DNA of 64,000 nt from Chitinophagaceae bacterium UBA1953 (lineage in GTDB: Bacteria > Bacteroidota > Bacteroidia > Chitinophagales > Chitinophagaceae): NCBI GenBank assembly GCA_002336115.1, contig DDEN01000032.1, positions 1-64,000 of the forward strand, written 5' to 3'. The translations under genes were made by a program, and so were the position numbers. Position 1 is the first letter of the stretch, and each line of letters begins with the position of its first letter. Positions 52,595 to 60,970 of this stretch are shown here, in pieces. The notes beneath the pieces were generated by a model. It had not been told where the DNA came from. It saw nothing but the letters and a program-made list of their open reading frames with translations, and searched no databases.

Positions 52595-52735
52595 TTAGAA
52601 TATTTTACGGCTTAATGTTTTTCCCAACGAAAAAAAGTATTGCTCATCACAATAATCTTGAGCTGCTTCAAACGTTGCGCCTGTTGCACTTAACAGCCAT
52701 TGAATTTTTAATATTATATATCTAAGTAGTTTCAT
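52595..52735 (-). CDS. Very small phage protein (46 aa)
   Basis: An ATG at 52733-52735 opens a 46-codon frame (MKLLRYIILKIQWLLSATGA ... FFSLGKTLSRKIF) ending at TAA 52595-52597. It overlaps the end of the PAPS-reductase-like gene by 14 bases and fills the gap to the next gene. Conservation cannot be judged. Confidence 0.4.
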   Translation of the reverse strand: MKLLRYIILKIQWLLSATGATFEAAQDYCDEQYFFSLGKTLSRKIF

Positions 52736-53582
52736 AATTAATTTCATTTTCTGTTTTGTTCTTTGTATCTAAATCGTTTAAACCACAAAAACCATTGCAA
52801 TCGGTAAGCGGCTTCGGAGAACGTCCTTTCATCATTGAAATATCTTTTATTAAGGGGTAATCTGGGTGGGGTAATAAGAAAACTAATCCTCCGTTTTTGC
52901 TTTGATCTTTAAGCATAGTAACAGGCTTGCCTTTTAAATTGGTCAAGTCATGCTCTATGCGTGCCATTTCATTAAATTTTTCAGGAAACAGGGTTCTCAT
53001 TAATTGCCAGTACCCTATACCGCCTTGAACGCACCCTGTTTGAAGACAATTATTATTGTTCAATCCAAGTTTATAGCTTCTGGGGGTATCAATACCTTCT
53101 GAATTTAAAAGCTTAATACAATCTTGCTTTGAAAGCCCTTTCATTAAAAGAAGAAATAAGGGGCTTGCTTCAGGATAATTTTTCGCCATTGCTTTTGCCC
53201 TCTTTGGCTCGTCAATATCAAATCCAAAAATGTTGTATGAATAGTTTCTTTCTCCTAAAATTTTTATTCGTAAATCCCTTTTCAATTCACTTGAGCATAT
53301 AGCGCCAGTAGCTACATTTAAAGAAAAAAATTTATACCATACTTCTTTTATATTCTTATAGTCCGCTCTGAATGCAGTTTCAATGTATTTACCATACCAT
53401 TTTTCGCAGTCTTGTTTAAATCTATATGTGTCTTGATCCTCGTTATGGGTGTCAATAAAAATCAGAACAACCTTATCAGCGCCAAATAAGTCAATCGCTA
53501 TTTTGCAAGCAACAGCACTTGTAACACCGCCACTCCACCAAGCGATTACTGGGAACTCAGTACTTATATTTTTAAACTCCAT
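52722..53582 (-). CDS. PAPS-reductase / adenylyl-transferase-like (PP-loop) phage protein
   Basis: A 286-aa PP-loop ATPase-like protein. The motif WWSGGVTSAVACKIA at 15-29 is the SGGxxS pyrophosphate-binding loop, with FIDTHNEDQDTYRF following and Cys-containing segments near the middle (AICSSELK) and later (NNCLQTGCVQGGIGYW). It resembles phosphoadenosine-phosphosulfate reductase-like phage proteins, relatives of DndC. In phages these often neighbour methyltransferases and are suspected to modify DNA or evade restriction. It lies directly after the cytosine methyltransferase gene. Confidence 0.7.
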   Translation of the reverse strand: MEFKNISTEFPVIAWWSGGVTSAVACKIAIDLFGADKVVLIFIDTHNEDQDTYRFKQDCEKWYGKYIETAFRADYKNIKEVWYKFFSLNVATGAICSSELKRDLRIKILGERNYSYNIFGFDIDEPKRAKAMAKNYPEASPLFLLLMKGLSKQDCIKLLNSEGIDTPRSYKLGLNNNNCLQTGCVQGGIGYWQLMRTLFPEKFNEMARIEHDLTNLKGKPVTMLKDQSKNGGLVFLLPHPDYPLIKDISMMKGRSPKPLTDCNGFCGLNDLDTKNKTENEINYETT

Positions 53583-53597
53583 TTTCTGATCTTGTTT

Positions 53598-54476
53598 TTA
53601 ATTAAAATATTTTACGGCTTCTGTTCCTACCCACTCAGCCATGTGTACAGGAACAGCATTACCAATTAATTTGAAACTTGATAATTCGTTTTTAAACTTA
53701 AAGTCATCGGGAAAACCCTGAAGCCTTGCATATTCTCTCACTGTAAATGGCCGGATGCGTTTGCCATCTTTTACAAGTCTTGTTCCCTGGTCTTTTGCGT
53801 AATGCGCCACACAGGTAGGTGCAATGCTTTTAGGGTCATCAGGATCAATAATAATGGGTTTATCTCTGTATTTACCATTTATCCTGTTCATTACATAAGC
53901 AGGAATATTAACCTCTGCATCTTTCTGTACAATATCCTTTAAACGCACTGGCGCAGCGGATGGAGTCGGATGAGAAATAGCGTATGGTTTTCTTGTGCCT
54001 ACAAGGATCAAACGCTTTCTGCGTTGTGGAAGCCAATAAGAGGCATCAACCGGGCAAAACACGTTTACATAATAATCAGGCAGCTTTGTCATTGCTTCCA
54101 TAACCACCTTAAACTTTTTCATGCCTGGAACATTTTCAACGATGTACATTTCCGGCTTTTCGATTGCTATGTGTCGGAAGAAATGCAGAAATAAATCATC
54201 GCCTGTGCGTGTACCATGTATATCGGCAATCGTGCTGTACTTGGTGCATGGGTAAGTGCCTACAATTATATCAGTAGGCTGCTGTTCTAAAACAGTCATA
54301 TCTTTTACATCTCTGCGCAAAACAGCATGATTAAAGTAATGCCTGTTTTCTTCCATACAATCAGTCGCATCTTTATCCAGATCAACCGACTGAATAATAT
54401 CAATACCTGCAAACTGCAACCCTAATTCCATGCCACCGGCACCGCTGAAATATCCTTTTGCTGTCGGTCTGTACAT
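53598..54476 (-). CDS. C5-cytosine DNA methyltransferase
   Basis: A 292-aa 5-methylcytosine methyltransferase: motif I YFSGAGGMELGLQFAG, catalytic motif IV VGTYPCTKYS with Cys near residue 77, ENV in motif VI (MYIVENVPGM), motif VIII PQRRKRLILVG, and motifs IX-X at the C-terminus (RPFTVREYARLQGFP, LIGNAVPVHMAEWV). Complete family length is present. Phage orphan methylases of this type protect phage DNA from restriction. It is followed by the PAPS-reductase-like gene with 15 bases between. Confidence 0.92.
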   Translation of the reverse strand: MYRPTAKGYFSGAGGMELGLQFAGIDIIQSVDLDKDATDCMEENRHYFNHAVLRRDVKDMTVLEQQPTDIIVGTYPCTKYSTIADIHGTRTGDDLFLHFFRHIAIEKPEMYIVENVPGMKKFKVVMEAMTKLPDYYVNVFCPVDASYWLPQRRKRLILVGTRKPYAISHPTPSAAPVRLKDIVQKDAEVNIPAYVMNRINGKYRDKPIIIDPDDPKSIAPTCVAHYAKDQGTRLVKDGKRIRPFTVREYARLQGFPDDFKFKNELSSFKLIGNAVPVHMAEWVGTEAVKYFN

Positions 54477-54478
54477 TT

Positions 54479-54709
54479 CTAATTTGTTTTAGGAATTATA
54501 TCAATGATTAAAAAGAAATCAGCAGTTATGCTATTGATAACATTGAAAGGCCGTCTGCTGGTAATAAGCACTGTATCTTCGCCAATCTGCAATTCCTTAA
54601 TTACGTCGTTTTGTGCCAGCGAGGCAAACATTGATTTCTCTACTTTCTTATGCATTGCCCGCCCTTTCACAGGAAAGAAAACAAGGTAATATGATACTGC
54701 TCTGTTCAC
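54479..54709 (-). CDS. Small phage protein (76 aa)
   Basis: A 76-aa beta/alpha protein (AVSYYLVFFPVKGRAMHKKV, EDTVLITSRRPFNVIN) one base after the polymerase stop and two before the methyltransferase start. It may assist the polymerase. No family recognised. Confidence 0.5.
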   Translation of the reverse strand: MNRAVSYYLVFFPVKGRAMHKKVEKSMFASLAQNDVIKELQIGEDTVLITSRRPFNVINSITADFFLIIDIIPKTN

Positions 54710-54710
54710 G

Positions 54711-56657
54711 TTAATCTTTTTTGTAATAAAATGTTGAATATCCTTCTGCGTTTAACGGCAGTCCCTTTGTCCAGCTTAGCGGCGAAGACATAAGGCTGAT
54801 AATGTTTTTCAGTTCATCCGTACCGGCTTTATGATCAACCGCAATTTCATCATGTACATGTAGTACAATATCATATCCGGCAGCATCTACTTTCAGCAAT
54901 GCTTCGCCAAGTATGTCACGGGATGTGGCCTGTACAATATTTTCCACCAGCTTTCCGCCATAGGTTTCCTGCGGCTTCCATTGCTTGGTTGTCTGGTCCA
55001 TTCCTTCATACACAATCATATCTTTTCCAAATTGTCCGGGCTTTAGTTTCGGGCGCACATAAGCAAGCCTCCTGCCTGATGGCAGTGTGATGAAAAGAAA
55101 ATTATGTTCAACCTTAAAGGAGATGTTATTGAGCCGTACAACCGATCCAGGCTCAGATACGGCCTGTGCAGCGGCATCTTCCACTTTGTACCAGTATCGT
55201 ACTATGTTGGGATTAGCATTGCGCCAAAGCGCTACCAGCGGTTTTAATTCGGCTTCTTCCAAACCCATACGCAGAGCGCCCATTTTAATCAGTGCAGCAA
55301 CTCCACCCTGGTAACCTAATGCCAGTTCAGATATTTTTGATTTGTCACGAAGCTTTGAACCTTTGGTGATAGATTCAATTGGCACTTTAAACATTTGTGC
55401 ACCCGCTGCTTCGTATATTTTTCCATGCGTGTTGAATACATCAATTTTCCATTGCTCACCAGCAAGCCATGCAATTACTCTTGCCTCAATGGCACTGAAA
55501 TCAGCAACCAGTAATTCATTGCCCTCACTGGCAGTAAAAGCAGTTCTGATTAATTGTGAAAGTGTATCAGGAATACCAAAGCTTAATTCGGTTGCATCCA
55601 GTTCGCCAGCTCTTACCAGTTTACGGGCAAGATCAAGATCACGCAAATCATTCTTGCGCAGGTTTTGTGGTTGTATTAACCTACCACCCCAGCGCCCTGT
55701 ACGGTTGGCACCGTAAAACTGAAACAAACCTCTCACCCGGTTATCTTCGCCAATGGCTTTTTGCATTCCCCGGTATTTTTTAACCGATGTTTTGGAAAGT
55801 TCAGAGCGCAGTTCCAAAACACGTTTTACATGATCGGATGATGCACTGAAAAGCAGCACTGGTAAATTCTCTTTTTTGAGTGAATCAACTTCTTCTTCCA
55901 TTTCAGCAGTCAGCCATTTTTTTAATTGCTCAGCGCTGTTTGGATTGCTTAGTCCTGTAATCTCAATTGCTTCTTTGGTCATCTTCTCTTTGGCAATTGC
56001 ATCAAAGCGGATAGCATTGCTGATGAGAACAGGGTCCATTACAATACCTCTGTCGTTTATTTTCTGATCCAGGTTCCAGAGTTTTTTCTCTGCTGTGGGT
56101 ATCTGGAAAAATTTCGTTTTCTCCCTGAGTGATTGCTCCACAACTACGTCACCAATACAATAGGTTTTAAACATTTCCCACTTTTCAGGGGCATGATGTG
56201 GAAGGTTACGGGACCGGCCTCCGTTTACTTTAGTCGGCTTACAGGGAACGGAGAAGTATTTGATCAATGCTTTACCTGCTGCGTTTTTTTCAACATTTAA
56301 TCTCAGCACCTTTGATGCATGATCGAGACTGAGCGGCAATCCAAGCATTGACACACGCACCATCGTGCACTCCCATTGCGCCGGATCAGTTTCAATGCCA
56401 AAAAAAGCAGTGATACAGGTGCGTTCAAAATTGGCATTATGAGCCGTTTTTAAAACAGCAGGATCGGTTAATGCGTTGTAAATATCGTCAGGCAATGCTT
56501 CATTACTGGCAAGGTCAACGATTTCCACCGGTCCGTTATCTACTGAATAAGCAAATAACAGTATCTCAAAATCAGGAGCCTGCACATATTTGTAAACTCC
56601 TGCCGTTTTAAGGTCTTCCGAGCTGTAAGTTTCTATATCAATTCCTAATTCTCTCAT
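54711..56657 (-). CDS. Family A DNA polymerase (PolA type) with 3'-5' exonuclease
   Basis: I place the start at the ATG at 56655-56657 (MRELGIDIETY), whose ATGA overlaps the stop of the reverse transcriptase gene; an in-frame ATG 57 bases upstream is possible. The product has 648 aa. The exonuclease domain starts with Exo I (GIDIETYS) and Exo II (TAHNANFERT). The polymerase domain shows motif A LLVADFSAIEARVIAW, motif B LALGYQGGVAALIKMG and motif C LHVHDEIAVDHK. It replicates phage DNA and its proximity couples it to the DGR RT gene. Confidence 0.9.
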   Translation of the reverse strand: MRELGIDIETYSSEDLKTAGVYKYVQAPDFEILLFAYSVDNGPVEIVDLASNEALPDDIYNALTDPAVLKTAHNANFERTCITAFFGIETDPAQWECTMVRVSMLGLPLSLDHASKVLRLNVEKNAAGKALIKYFSVPCKPTKVNGGRSRNLPHHAPEKWEMFKTYCIGDVVVEQSLREKTKFFQIPTAEKKLWNLDQKINDRGIVMDPVLISNAIRFDAIAKEKMTKEAIEITGLSNPNSAEQLKKWLTAEMEEEVDSLKKENLPVLLFSASSDHVKRVLELRSELSKTSVKKYRGMQKAIGEDNRVRGLFQFYGANRTGRWGGRLIQPQNLRKNDLRDLDLARKLVRAGELDATELSFGIPDTLSQLIRTAFTASEGNELLVADFSAIEARVIAWLAGEQWKIDVFNTHGKIYEAAGAQMFKVPIESITKGSKLRDKSKISELALGYQGGVAALIKMGALRMGLEEAELKPLVALWRNANPNIVRYWYKVEDAAAQAVSEPGSVVRLNNISFKVEHNFLFITLPSGRRLAYVRPKLKPGQFGKDMIVYEGMDQTTKQWKPQETYGGKLVENIVQATSRDILGEALLKVDAAGYDIVLHVHDEIAVDHKAGTDELKNIISLMSSPLSWTKGLPLNAEGYSTFYYKKD

Positions 56658-57613
56658 GCGGCTTGTTCTGTTATTTTTCTGATTAAGTTGCGGCTGTTGC
56701 AATGCTTCAGCCATCCGTTATATGCCGCTTTTGATTGGTCATTGCAGCCTTTACTCATTTTCCTTGCGTAGTTCTTTTTAATGCTTTTACGCACTAATAC
56801 ATGCGTGTGTTTAAATACATAGCCAACAAAGTCAATACCTCTGGCTTCAACCGGGAATACCTGGTAATTATTTTTTATGGTCAGGTCGAGATTCGTTTTC
56901 AGGTAGCCCTTTATTTCGTGCAGCAATGAGTGTAAAAAAGCTTTGTCATTTGAGAGAATCACCATGTCGTCTGAGTAGCGGAAATAATATTTTACCCGCA
57001 TGGTTTCTTTCAGCCAATGATCAAAATAAGTGAGATAGAAATTTGCAAAATACTGGCTTGTATAACTGCCAATGGGCAATCCTTTACTGCTGTCAATGAT
57101 GTTATCCAAAAGCCAAAGTAATTCTGCGTCTTTTATTTTTCTGCGCAGTAATTGCTTTAAAACCTCTGTATTTACTGAGGGGTAAAATTTCCTGATATCA
57201 AGTTTGAGGCAATACGTTGTTTCAGTAACGTCGGTTAGTGCTTTTTTCAGATTGGAAGCAGCCAGATGAATACCTCTTCTTTTAATACAACTATAAGTAT
57301 CGGCTGTGAACGTTGAAACAAGAATCGTTTCGAGCTGCAGCATGATGGCATGATGCACGATACGATCAGGAAAATAAGGCAGACTGCTGATTGACCGTTC
57401 TTTTGGGTCTTTGATTTTGAAAACGGAATAAGGCGAAGTATTGTAACTTTTTGTGATCAGCAGATCTCTTATAATTTGCTGGTTTTGCTCCCTGTTTTTA
57501 TTATGATTTATCACACCTTTTTGGGTGCTTTTACCTTTTTGTGCAATACAGTCAGCTTTGCTGATATTTTCCAGACTGCATATTTTCTCAAATAAGTTTT
57601 TTGCCCGTTTCAT
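56654..57613 (-). CDS. Diversity-generating retroelement reverse transcriptase
   Basis: A 319-aa RT. Motif 3/A is LKLDIRKFYPSV with Asp139, motif 4 is GLPIGSYTSQYFANFYL (178-194), and the active-site motif 5 is FRYSDDMVIL with YSDD at 213-216. The LPIGSxTSQxFAN box is the diagnostic DGR variant of the motif. N-terminal and C-terminal parts (GIDFVGYVF) are also DGR-like, with no maturase or endonuclease domain. It lies next to a template repeat and upstream variable repeats, so it is the RT that copies template RNA with adenine-directed errors. No Avd-type accessory gene is apparent nearby. Confidence 0.93.
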   Translation of the reverse strand: MKRAKNLFEKICSLENISKADCIAQKGKSTQKGVINHNKNREQNQQIIRDLLITKSYNTSPYSVFKIKDPKERSISSLPYFPDRIVHHAIMLQLETILVSTFTADTYSCIKRRGIHLAASNLKKALTDVTETTYCLKLDIRKFYPSVNTEVLKQLLRRKIKDAELLWLLDNIIDSSKGLPIGSYTSQYFANFYLTYFDHWLKETMRVKYYFRYSDDMVILSNDKAFLHSLLHEIKGYLKTNLDLTIKNNYQVFPVEARGIDFVGYVFKHTHVLVRKSIKKNYARKMSKGCNDQSKAAYNGWLKHCNSRNLIRKITEQAA

Positions 57614-57681
57614 TGCCTTTGCTTTTAAAGGTCAGTTTCGCCAAAAAGCTACTAATGCCCTTATGAATGATTTATTTTTTG

Positions 57682-57695
57682 CCCTGCTGGCAGGG
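57682..57695. repeat. Short hairpin between template repeat and RT gene
   Basis: CCCTGC-TG-GCAGGG is a six-base inverted repeat 22 bases past the template-repeat end, in the non-coding region leading to the RT. DGR template RNAs rely on structured flanks; whether this one does is unknown. Confidence 0.5.
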
Positions 57696-57716
57696 TCTAT
57701 GCTGTATAGAATTTTA

Positions 57717-57781
57717 AGCTTAGTCGGGAGCCCACATTCGTGTTATCGTAGTTGTTGTTGACGTTGTTCAGCACAAAGCCA
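57717..57781 (-). repeat. DGR template repeat (TR)
   Basis: A 65-nt element in a non-coding region between the first target gene and the RT. Read on the minus strand it would encode GFVLNNVNNNYDNTNVGSRL followed by S. It is rich in AAC codons, as expected for a template. All differences from the three variable repeats lie on TR adenines. At its distal end (ACTAAGC) it differs from all three VRs (CCTTTGC) at three adenines, a candidate IMH-star. Confidence 0.92.
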
Positions 57782-57826
57782 GAGAGCACGAAAGCAGAGG
57801 GCGCAACAGCATACGACCTTTTTATT

Positions 57827-58222
57827 TTATTTCATAAAAGCTTTGTAGTCTTCCAGGAACTGCGTTGCTACATATTGAGCGTCTTCTCTCGAAAAGTAGC
57901 AAAGGCGGGAGCCCACAGCCGTGAGAACGTAGGCGTTGAGGACGCGGCTCAGCACAAAGCCATCGTTAGCCCTGCCGTCATTATATGTTTCCATATCAAA
58001 CCACGGATAGTATTTACGTTGATCGTAATCACTCCAGTCAAATTCACGACCCTGTTTGAGAACTTCAACAATGATTTCGATTTTGTGGCGGGAGAAAGCA
58101 GCTTGTTGCTGGCTTTCAGGCAATGCAGTAAAAGCAGCGAGAGTTAAAGGTTGAATGCCTTTTAATGCGCAGGCATCCTCGTAAGTTTTGATCTGATCTC
58201 TCAGATTTTCGTTAATAGTCAT
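57827..58222 (-). CDS. DGR target protein 1 (VP1)
   Basis: A 131-aa protein. Residues 1-70 are helical and unlike known domains; residues 71-131 carry the conserved block YYPWF ... DGFVL, variable segment, VGSRLCY and QFLEDYKAF. The VR (57898-57962) encodes residues 88-108. The TR codons AAC, AAC, AAC, AAC, AAC, GAT, AAC, AAT become AGC, CGC, CTC, AAC, GCC, GTT, CTC, GCT, giving variable residues S, R, L, N, A, V, L, A. No signal peptide or fibre motif, so it is predicted cytoplasmic. Confidence 0.85.
   Translation of the reverse strand: MTINENLRDQIKTYEDACALKGIQPLTLAAFTALPESQQQAAFSRHKIEIIVEVLKQGREFDWSDYDQRKYYPWFDMETYNDGRANDGFVLSRVLNAYVLTAVGSRLCYFSREDAQYVATQFLEDYKAFMK
57898..57962 (-). repeat. 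DGR variable repeat 1 (VR1)
   Basis: 65 nt aligned without gaps to the template repeat. 12 of 17 adenines in the variable core differ, plus three adenine positions at the distal end. No difference at any non-adenine template base. Confidence 0.92.
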
Positions 58223-58250
58223 GATAGAACCTATTTAAAATGTTATTGAA

Positions 58251-58721
58251 TCAGGATAGTAAATAATCGTTATATTCTTTCAGGAAGTGTGTGCAGATGT
58301 GCTGAACAATTTCTTCTGAGTGCGAGCAAAGGCGGGAGCCCACATTCGTGTAACCGTAGTAGTAGGCGACGTAGTCCAGCACAAAGCCATCGTTCTTCTT
58401 TTCAAACCAGGGATAGTATTTCGCTTCATCTTTGTTATCGAAATCAGGCTTCCATACGACATTAAATGCTTTGTAGATAAGCTTCATTTTCCGGCTATAC
58501 AGCTCATGCAATTCATCTTCCGTCATTCCGGGTTTCGGTACAAAGTCACCCGGATCTTCGTCAAGTTCATCGCATATATCGATGAATGATAAAATCCTTT
58601 TCAAACGATCATCGGTGAAAGCAGAAGGAAATAATTTCAACAGCAGACTTTGTTCTTCTTTTGATCCGTTTTTAAAAGTGTCCAATACTTTTTGTTTATC
58701 GGCTTGTAATAACTCACTCAT
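58251..58721 (-). CDS. DGR target protein 2 (VP2)
   Basis: A 156-aa paralogue of VP1. The acidic helical N-terminal part differs, but YYPWFEKKNDGFVL, the variable segment, VGSRLC and a helical end FLKEYNDYLL are shared. VR2 encodes residues 112-132; its eight key codons are GAC, TAC, GCC, TAC, TAC, GGT, TAC, AAT (D, Y, A, Y, Y, G, Y, N). It is 28 bases upstream of VP1 on the same strand and overlaps the DUF3820 gene by four bases. Confidence 0.85.
   Translation of the reverse strand: MSELLQADKQKVLDTFKNGSKEEQSLLLKLFPSAFTDDRLKRILSFIDICDELDEDPGDFVPKPGMTEDELHELYSRKMKLIYKAFNVVWKPDFDNKDEAKYYPWFEKKNDGFVLDYVAYYYGYTNVGSRLCSHSEEIVQHICTHFLKEYNDYLLS
58325..58389 (-). repeat. DGR variable repeat 2 (VR2)
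   Basis: 65 nt aligned to the template repeat. Eight adenine positions differ in the core and three at the distal end. Flanking sequence on the 5' coding side is nearly identical to VR3. Confidence 0.92.
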
Positions 58722-59161
58722 GGTTTTGTTTTTTGGCCAGCTTCTTTTTGTAAAGCTTGCAGATTGTCAATAATGTATTTTATTACACCCGTATGCGAAC
58801 ACCCTTCATTATAAAGCCACAAGAGATAAAAAGCAGGAATATCTATCATGCGTTTGCCTTTATGCTTTCCAAAAGGCATCAGCGATGAATCTGTAAAAGT
58901 ATCTTCAGCAATTGTTGACTTTGCCAATCTCGCTCCAAATAAAACTGCCTGGTGTATTCTGTATTTCTCTTCAATGGAGAGTTGTTCAAACACGGACGAA
59001 TAATTAAATGCCGCTTGTTCTAAAGGATCTCCTATCGCTTTTTGCTTTACATCTTTCAAGGTCATTCCGTAAATAACAGCATCGTATATCCGGGAATGTT
59101 CATTAACTGAAACAGCATATTTTGCTGCGTATTCATTTGCCTGTTTATTAGTGAATGCCAT
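58718..59161 (-). CDS. DUF3820-like phage protein
   Basis: A 147-aa protein with the C-terminal block LMPFGKHKGKRMIDIPAFYLL (residues about 92-112), the signature of DUF3820, a family found in phage and plasmid proteins including putative exonuclease-associated domains. The N-terminal half is helical. It ends in an ATGA overlap with VP2, so the DGR target is probably translated with it. Confidence 0.75.
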   Translation of the reverse strand: MAFTNKQANEYAAKYAVSVNEHSRIYDAVIYGMTLKDVKQKAIGDPLEQAAFNYSSVFEQLSIEEKYRIHQAVLFGARLAKSTIAEDTFTDSSLMPFGKHKGKRMIDIPAFYLLWLYNEGCSHTGVIKYIIDNLQALQKEAGQKTKP

Positions 59162-59199
59162 GATTGTAGTGTTTAAAGCGACAGGAGATCATTTAAGAA

Positions 59200-59763
59200 T
59201 TAACCCAGCAGATCATCATCTTCATCAGAAATTTCAATTGCTGCAAAGTCTTCTTCAGCACTTGCTCTACCGGCAAAGGCTTCATCATCTTTGAACTTCA
59301 TGATGTTGTTTAAACCTGCAGCAACACCCTTATTACCGTTTGTGTCGTAGGGGTAGAAATTTACTGACACGTAAGCCCAGCACCCGCTGTAAACTTCTTC
59401 CTGGTCAAGAATTGGCTGACGTTTTTTATCAACGATGTTTGGCTTAGTGGAACTTTTAGCGTTGATAAACATCATACCGGCATATTCATCCAGTTCAGGC
59501 TTTTCTACATCTCCATCTTTAAAAGAGATTTCCAGTTTGTTTGGAATCTTTCCGCCCCACTTTCCTTTACCAAGTTCTTTGGCTGCTTTAATCGCACTTT
59601 CTACCTGTTCAATGATTTCCTTTTTTGTTTTAGGAATCAATAGTGCGCAACTGTATTTTTTCTTTTGATCGTTATCGTCCATTCCACGGGGTTCCCAGAT
59701 ATGGGCGAAGGATAAGCGCACAGGTCCAATGATGACCTTTGTAGCTTGTTGTTCTGTTGCCAT
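59200..59763 (-). CDS. DUF2815-family ssDNA-binding-like protein
   Basis: A 187-aa protein with an OB-fold-like pattern (VIIGPVRLSFAHIWEPRG, YSGCWAYVSVNFYPYDTNG) and an acidic C-terminal tail (EISDEDDDLLG) like that of SSBs. It is the DUF2815 family, which accompanies DUF2800 and PolA in many phage replication modules and probably binds single-stranded DNA. Confidence 0.88.
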   Translation of the reverse strand: MATEQQATKVIIGPVRLSFAHIWEPRGMDDNDQKKKYSCALLIPKTKKEIIEQVESAIKAAKELGKGKWGGKIPNKLEISFKDGDVEKPELDEYAGMMFINAKSSTKPNIVDKKRQPILDQEEVYSGCWAYVSVNFYPYDTNGNKGVAAGLNNIMKFKDDEAFAGRASAEEDFAAIEISDEDDDLLG

Positions 59764-59799
59764 TTTACTTTTTTTGTTTTAGTTGTTTGAGAATTGTTA

Positions 59800-60969
59800 T
59801 TATTCGGTTGGTACGTTTGCGAAATCAGCAATAGCGCTTTCGAGTCCTGAGAACTCAGGCCGTTTATCGCTGGCGGGTACAAGAGTTGGTTTACCTTGTG
59901 GCTTATTAACTAAGCTGGAAAGATGTTGTGCAAATACCTTTTTGCCGAGTTCGGTTTCCATTTTTGTGATAGGGAGCAATTTTTTTGTGAAGATGGTTTC
60001 CTCATCGAAACCTGCTTTCAGCAGCACTTTTTCAACTGCTTCCACATCAGAATATTTTCTGTTACTTCTTCCTTCAACCAATTTGAATCCGGGCCATTTC
60101 TTGCTATTGTCAACGGCTTCTTTAAGTGCATACTCACTTACCTTGTCTATCCATTTGATGAATGTGTCGGCACGGGTAAGAATATCTGCAATTGCATCAT
60201 CAGAAAGAATGTTGGTTTCAGCAAATTCATATTTTGCCAGTTCAAGATTCATTTCAGCCAATGCTTTACAAACAGAAGCACCACGGCAAAACTGGCAATG
60301 AGAACCAGGAATGAATTCACCTTCACCGGCATAAGCCATATTTGCTTTTTCTTTCAATTCTGTTTCGGCCCAGCCAAGCAGATCCGTTACTTCCATTTCA
60401 AAGCTTTCGATATTGCCAATGCGTGGCTGATAAACCGTCATGCGTAACCGTTCGATATTGTACATCAGGCTGAAATCTTTCAATGCGCCTAATGCATACA
60501 GCATTTGTTGCTTATTTTCTGTAACTGCCACTGCCACACCTTTTCCGTATTTCAGGTCAATGGTTTCCATCAGTGTATCAGCTACGATCACAGCATCGCC
60601 AGTACCAAAGCCTTCAGGCACATAATCCGACATATCCAGTTTCTTCTCCAGGAACAGTTTTGCATCCGGCGTATGGTTAAGCGCCTCGTTAAACCGCTCA
60701 ATGACAAACGTTGCGTAATCATCACAATACTCCAGCATACTGTCGCTGTAGAATTCATGATCTTCAACTACCGCAAGTCGCTTTTTGTATTCTGCTTTTT
60801 TGATCCAGCCAAGCCGTTGCTGAATCAGCAGTTCACCAAGGCTGTGCGCCAGGGTCCCTTCTTCTGCAAACGCACTGGTTTTGCTTTCAAACCGTTCTTC
60901 AAAACGTGCTGACGGAGTACAGGAAATCCAGCGTGAAGCAGAAGAGGGGGATAATAATGCGTGGCTCAT
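59800..60969 (-). CDS. DUF2800-family RecB/Cas4-like nuclease
   Basis: A 389-aa protein starting SPSSASRWISCTPSARFEE with EEGTLAHSLGELL, a PD-(D/E)XK core (GTGDAVIVAD, ETIDLKYGKGV with the D-x(n)-D-x-K type residues) and a C-terminal cysteine cluster (HCQFCRGASVCKAL) that may bind an iron-sulfur cluster, as in Cas4 and AddB. It is the phage-type DUF2800 family and likely acts in recombination or DNA end processing with the DUF2815 protein next door. Confidence 0.88.
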   Translation of the reverse strand: MSHALLSPSSASRWISCTPSARFEERFESKTSAFAEEGTLAHSLGELLIQQRLGWIKKAEYKKRLAVVEDHEFYSDSMLEYCDDYATFVIERFNEALNHTPDAKLFLEKKLDMSDYVPEGFGTGDAVIVADTLMETIDLKYGKGVAVAVTENKQQMLYALGALKDFSLMYNIERLRMTVYQPRIGNIESFEMEVTDLLGWAETELKEKANMAYAGEGEFIPGSHCQFCRGASVCKALAEMNLELAKYEFAETNILSDDAIADILTRADTFIKWIDKVSEYALKEAVDNSKKWPGFKLVEGRSNRKYSDVEAVEKVLLKAGFDEETIFTKKLLPITKMETELGKKVFAQHLSSLVNKPQGKPTLVPASDKRPEFSGLESAIADFANVPTE

Positions 60970-60970
60970 A

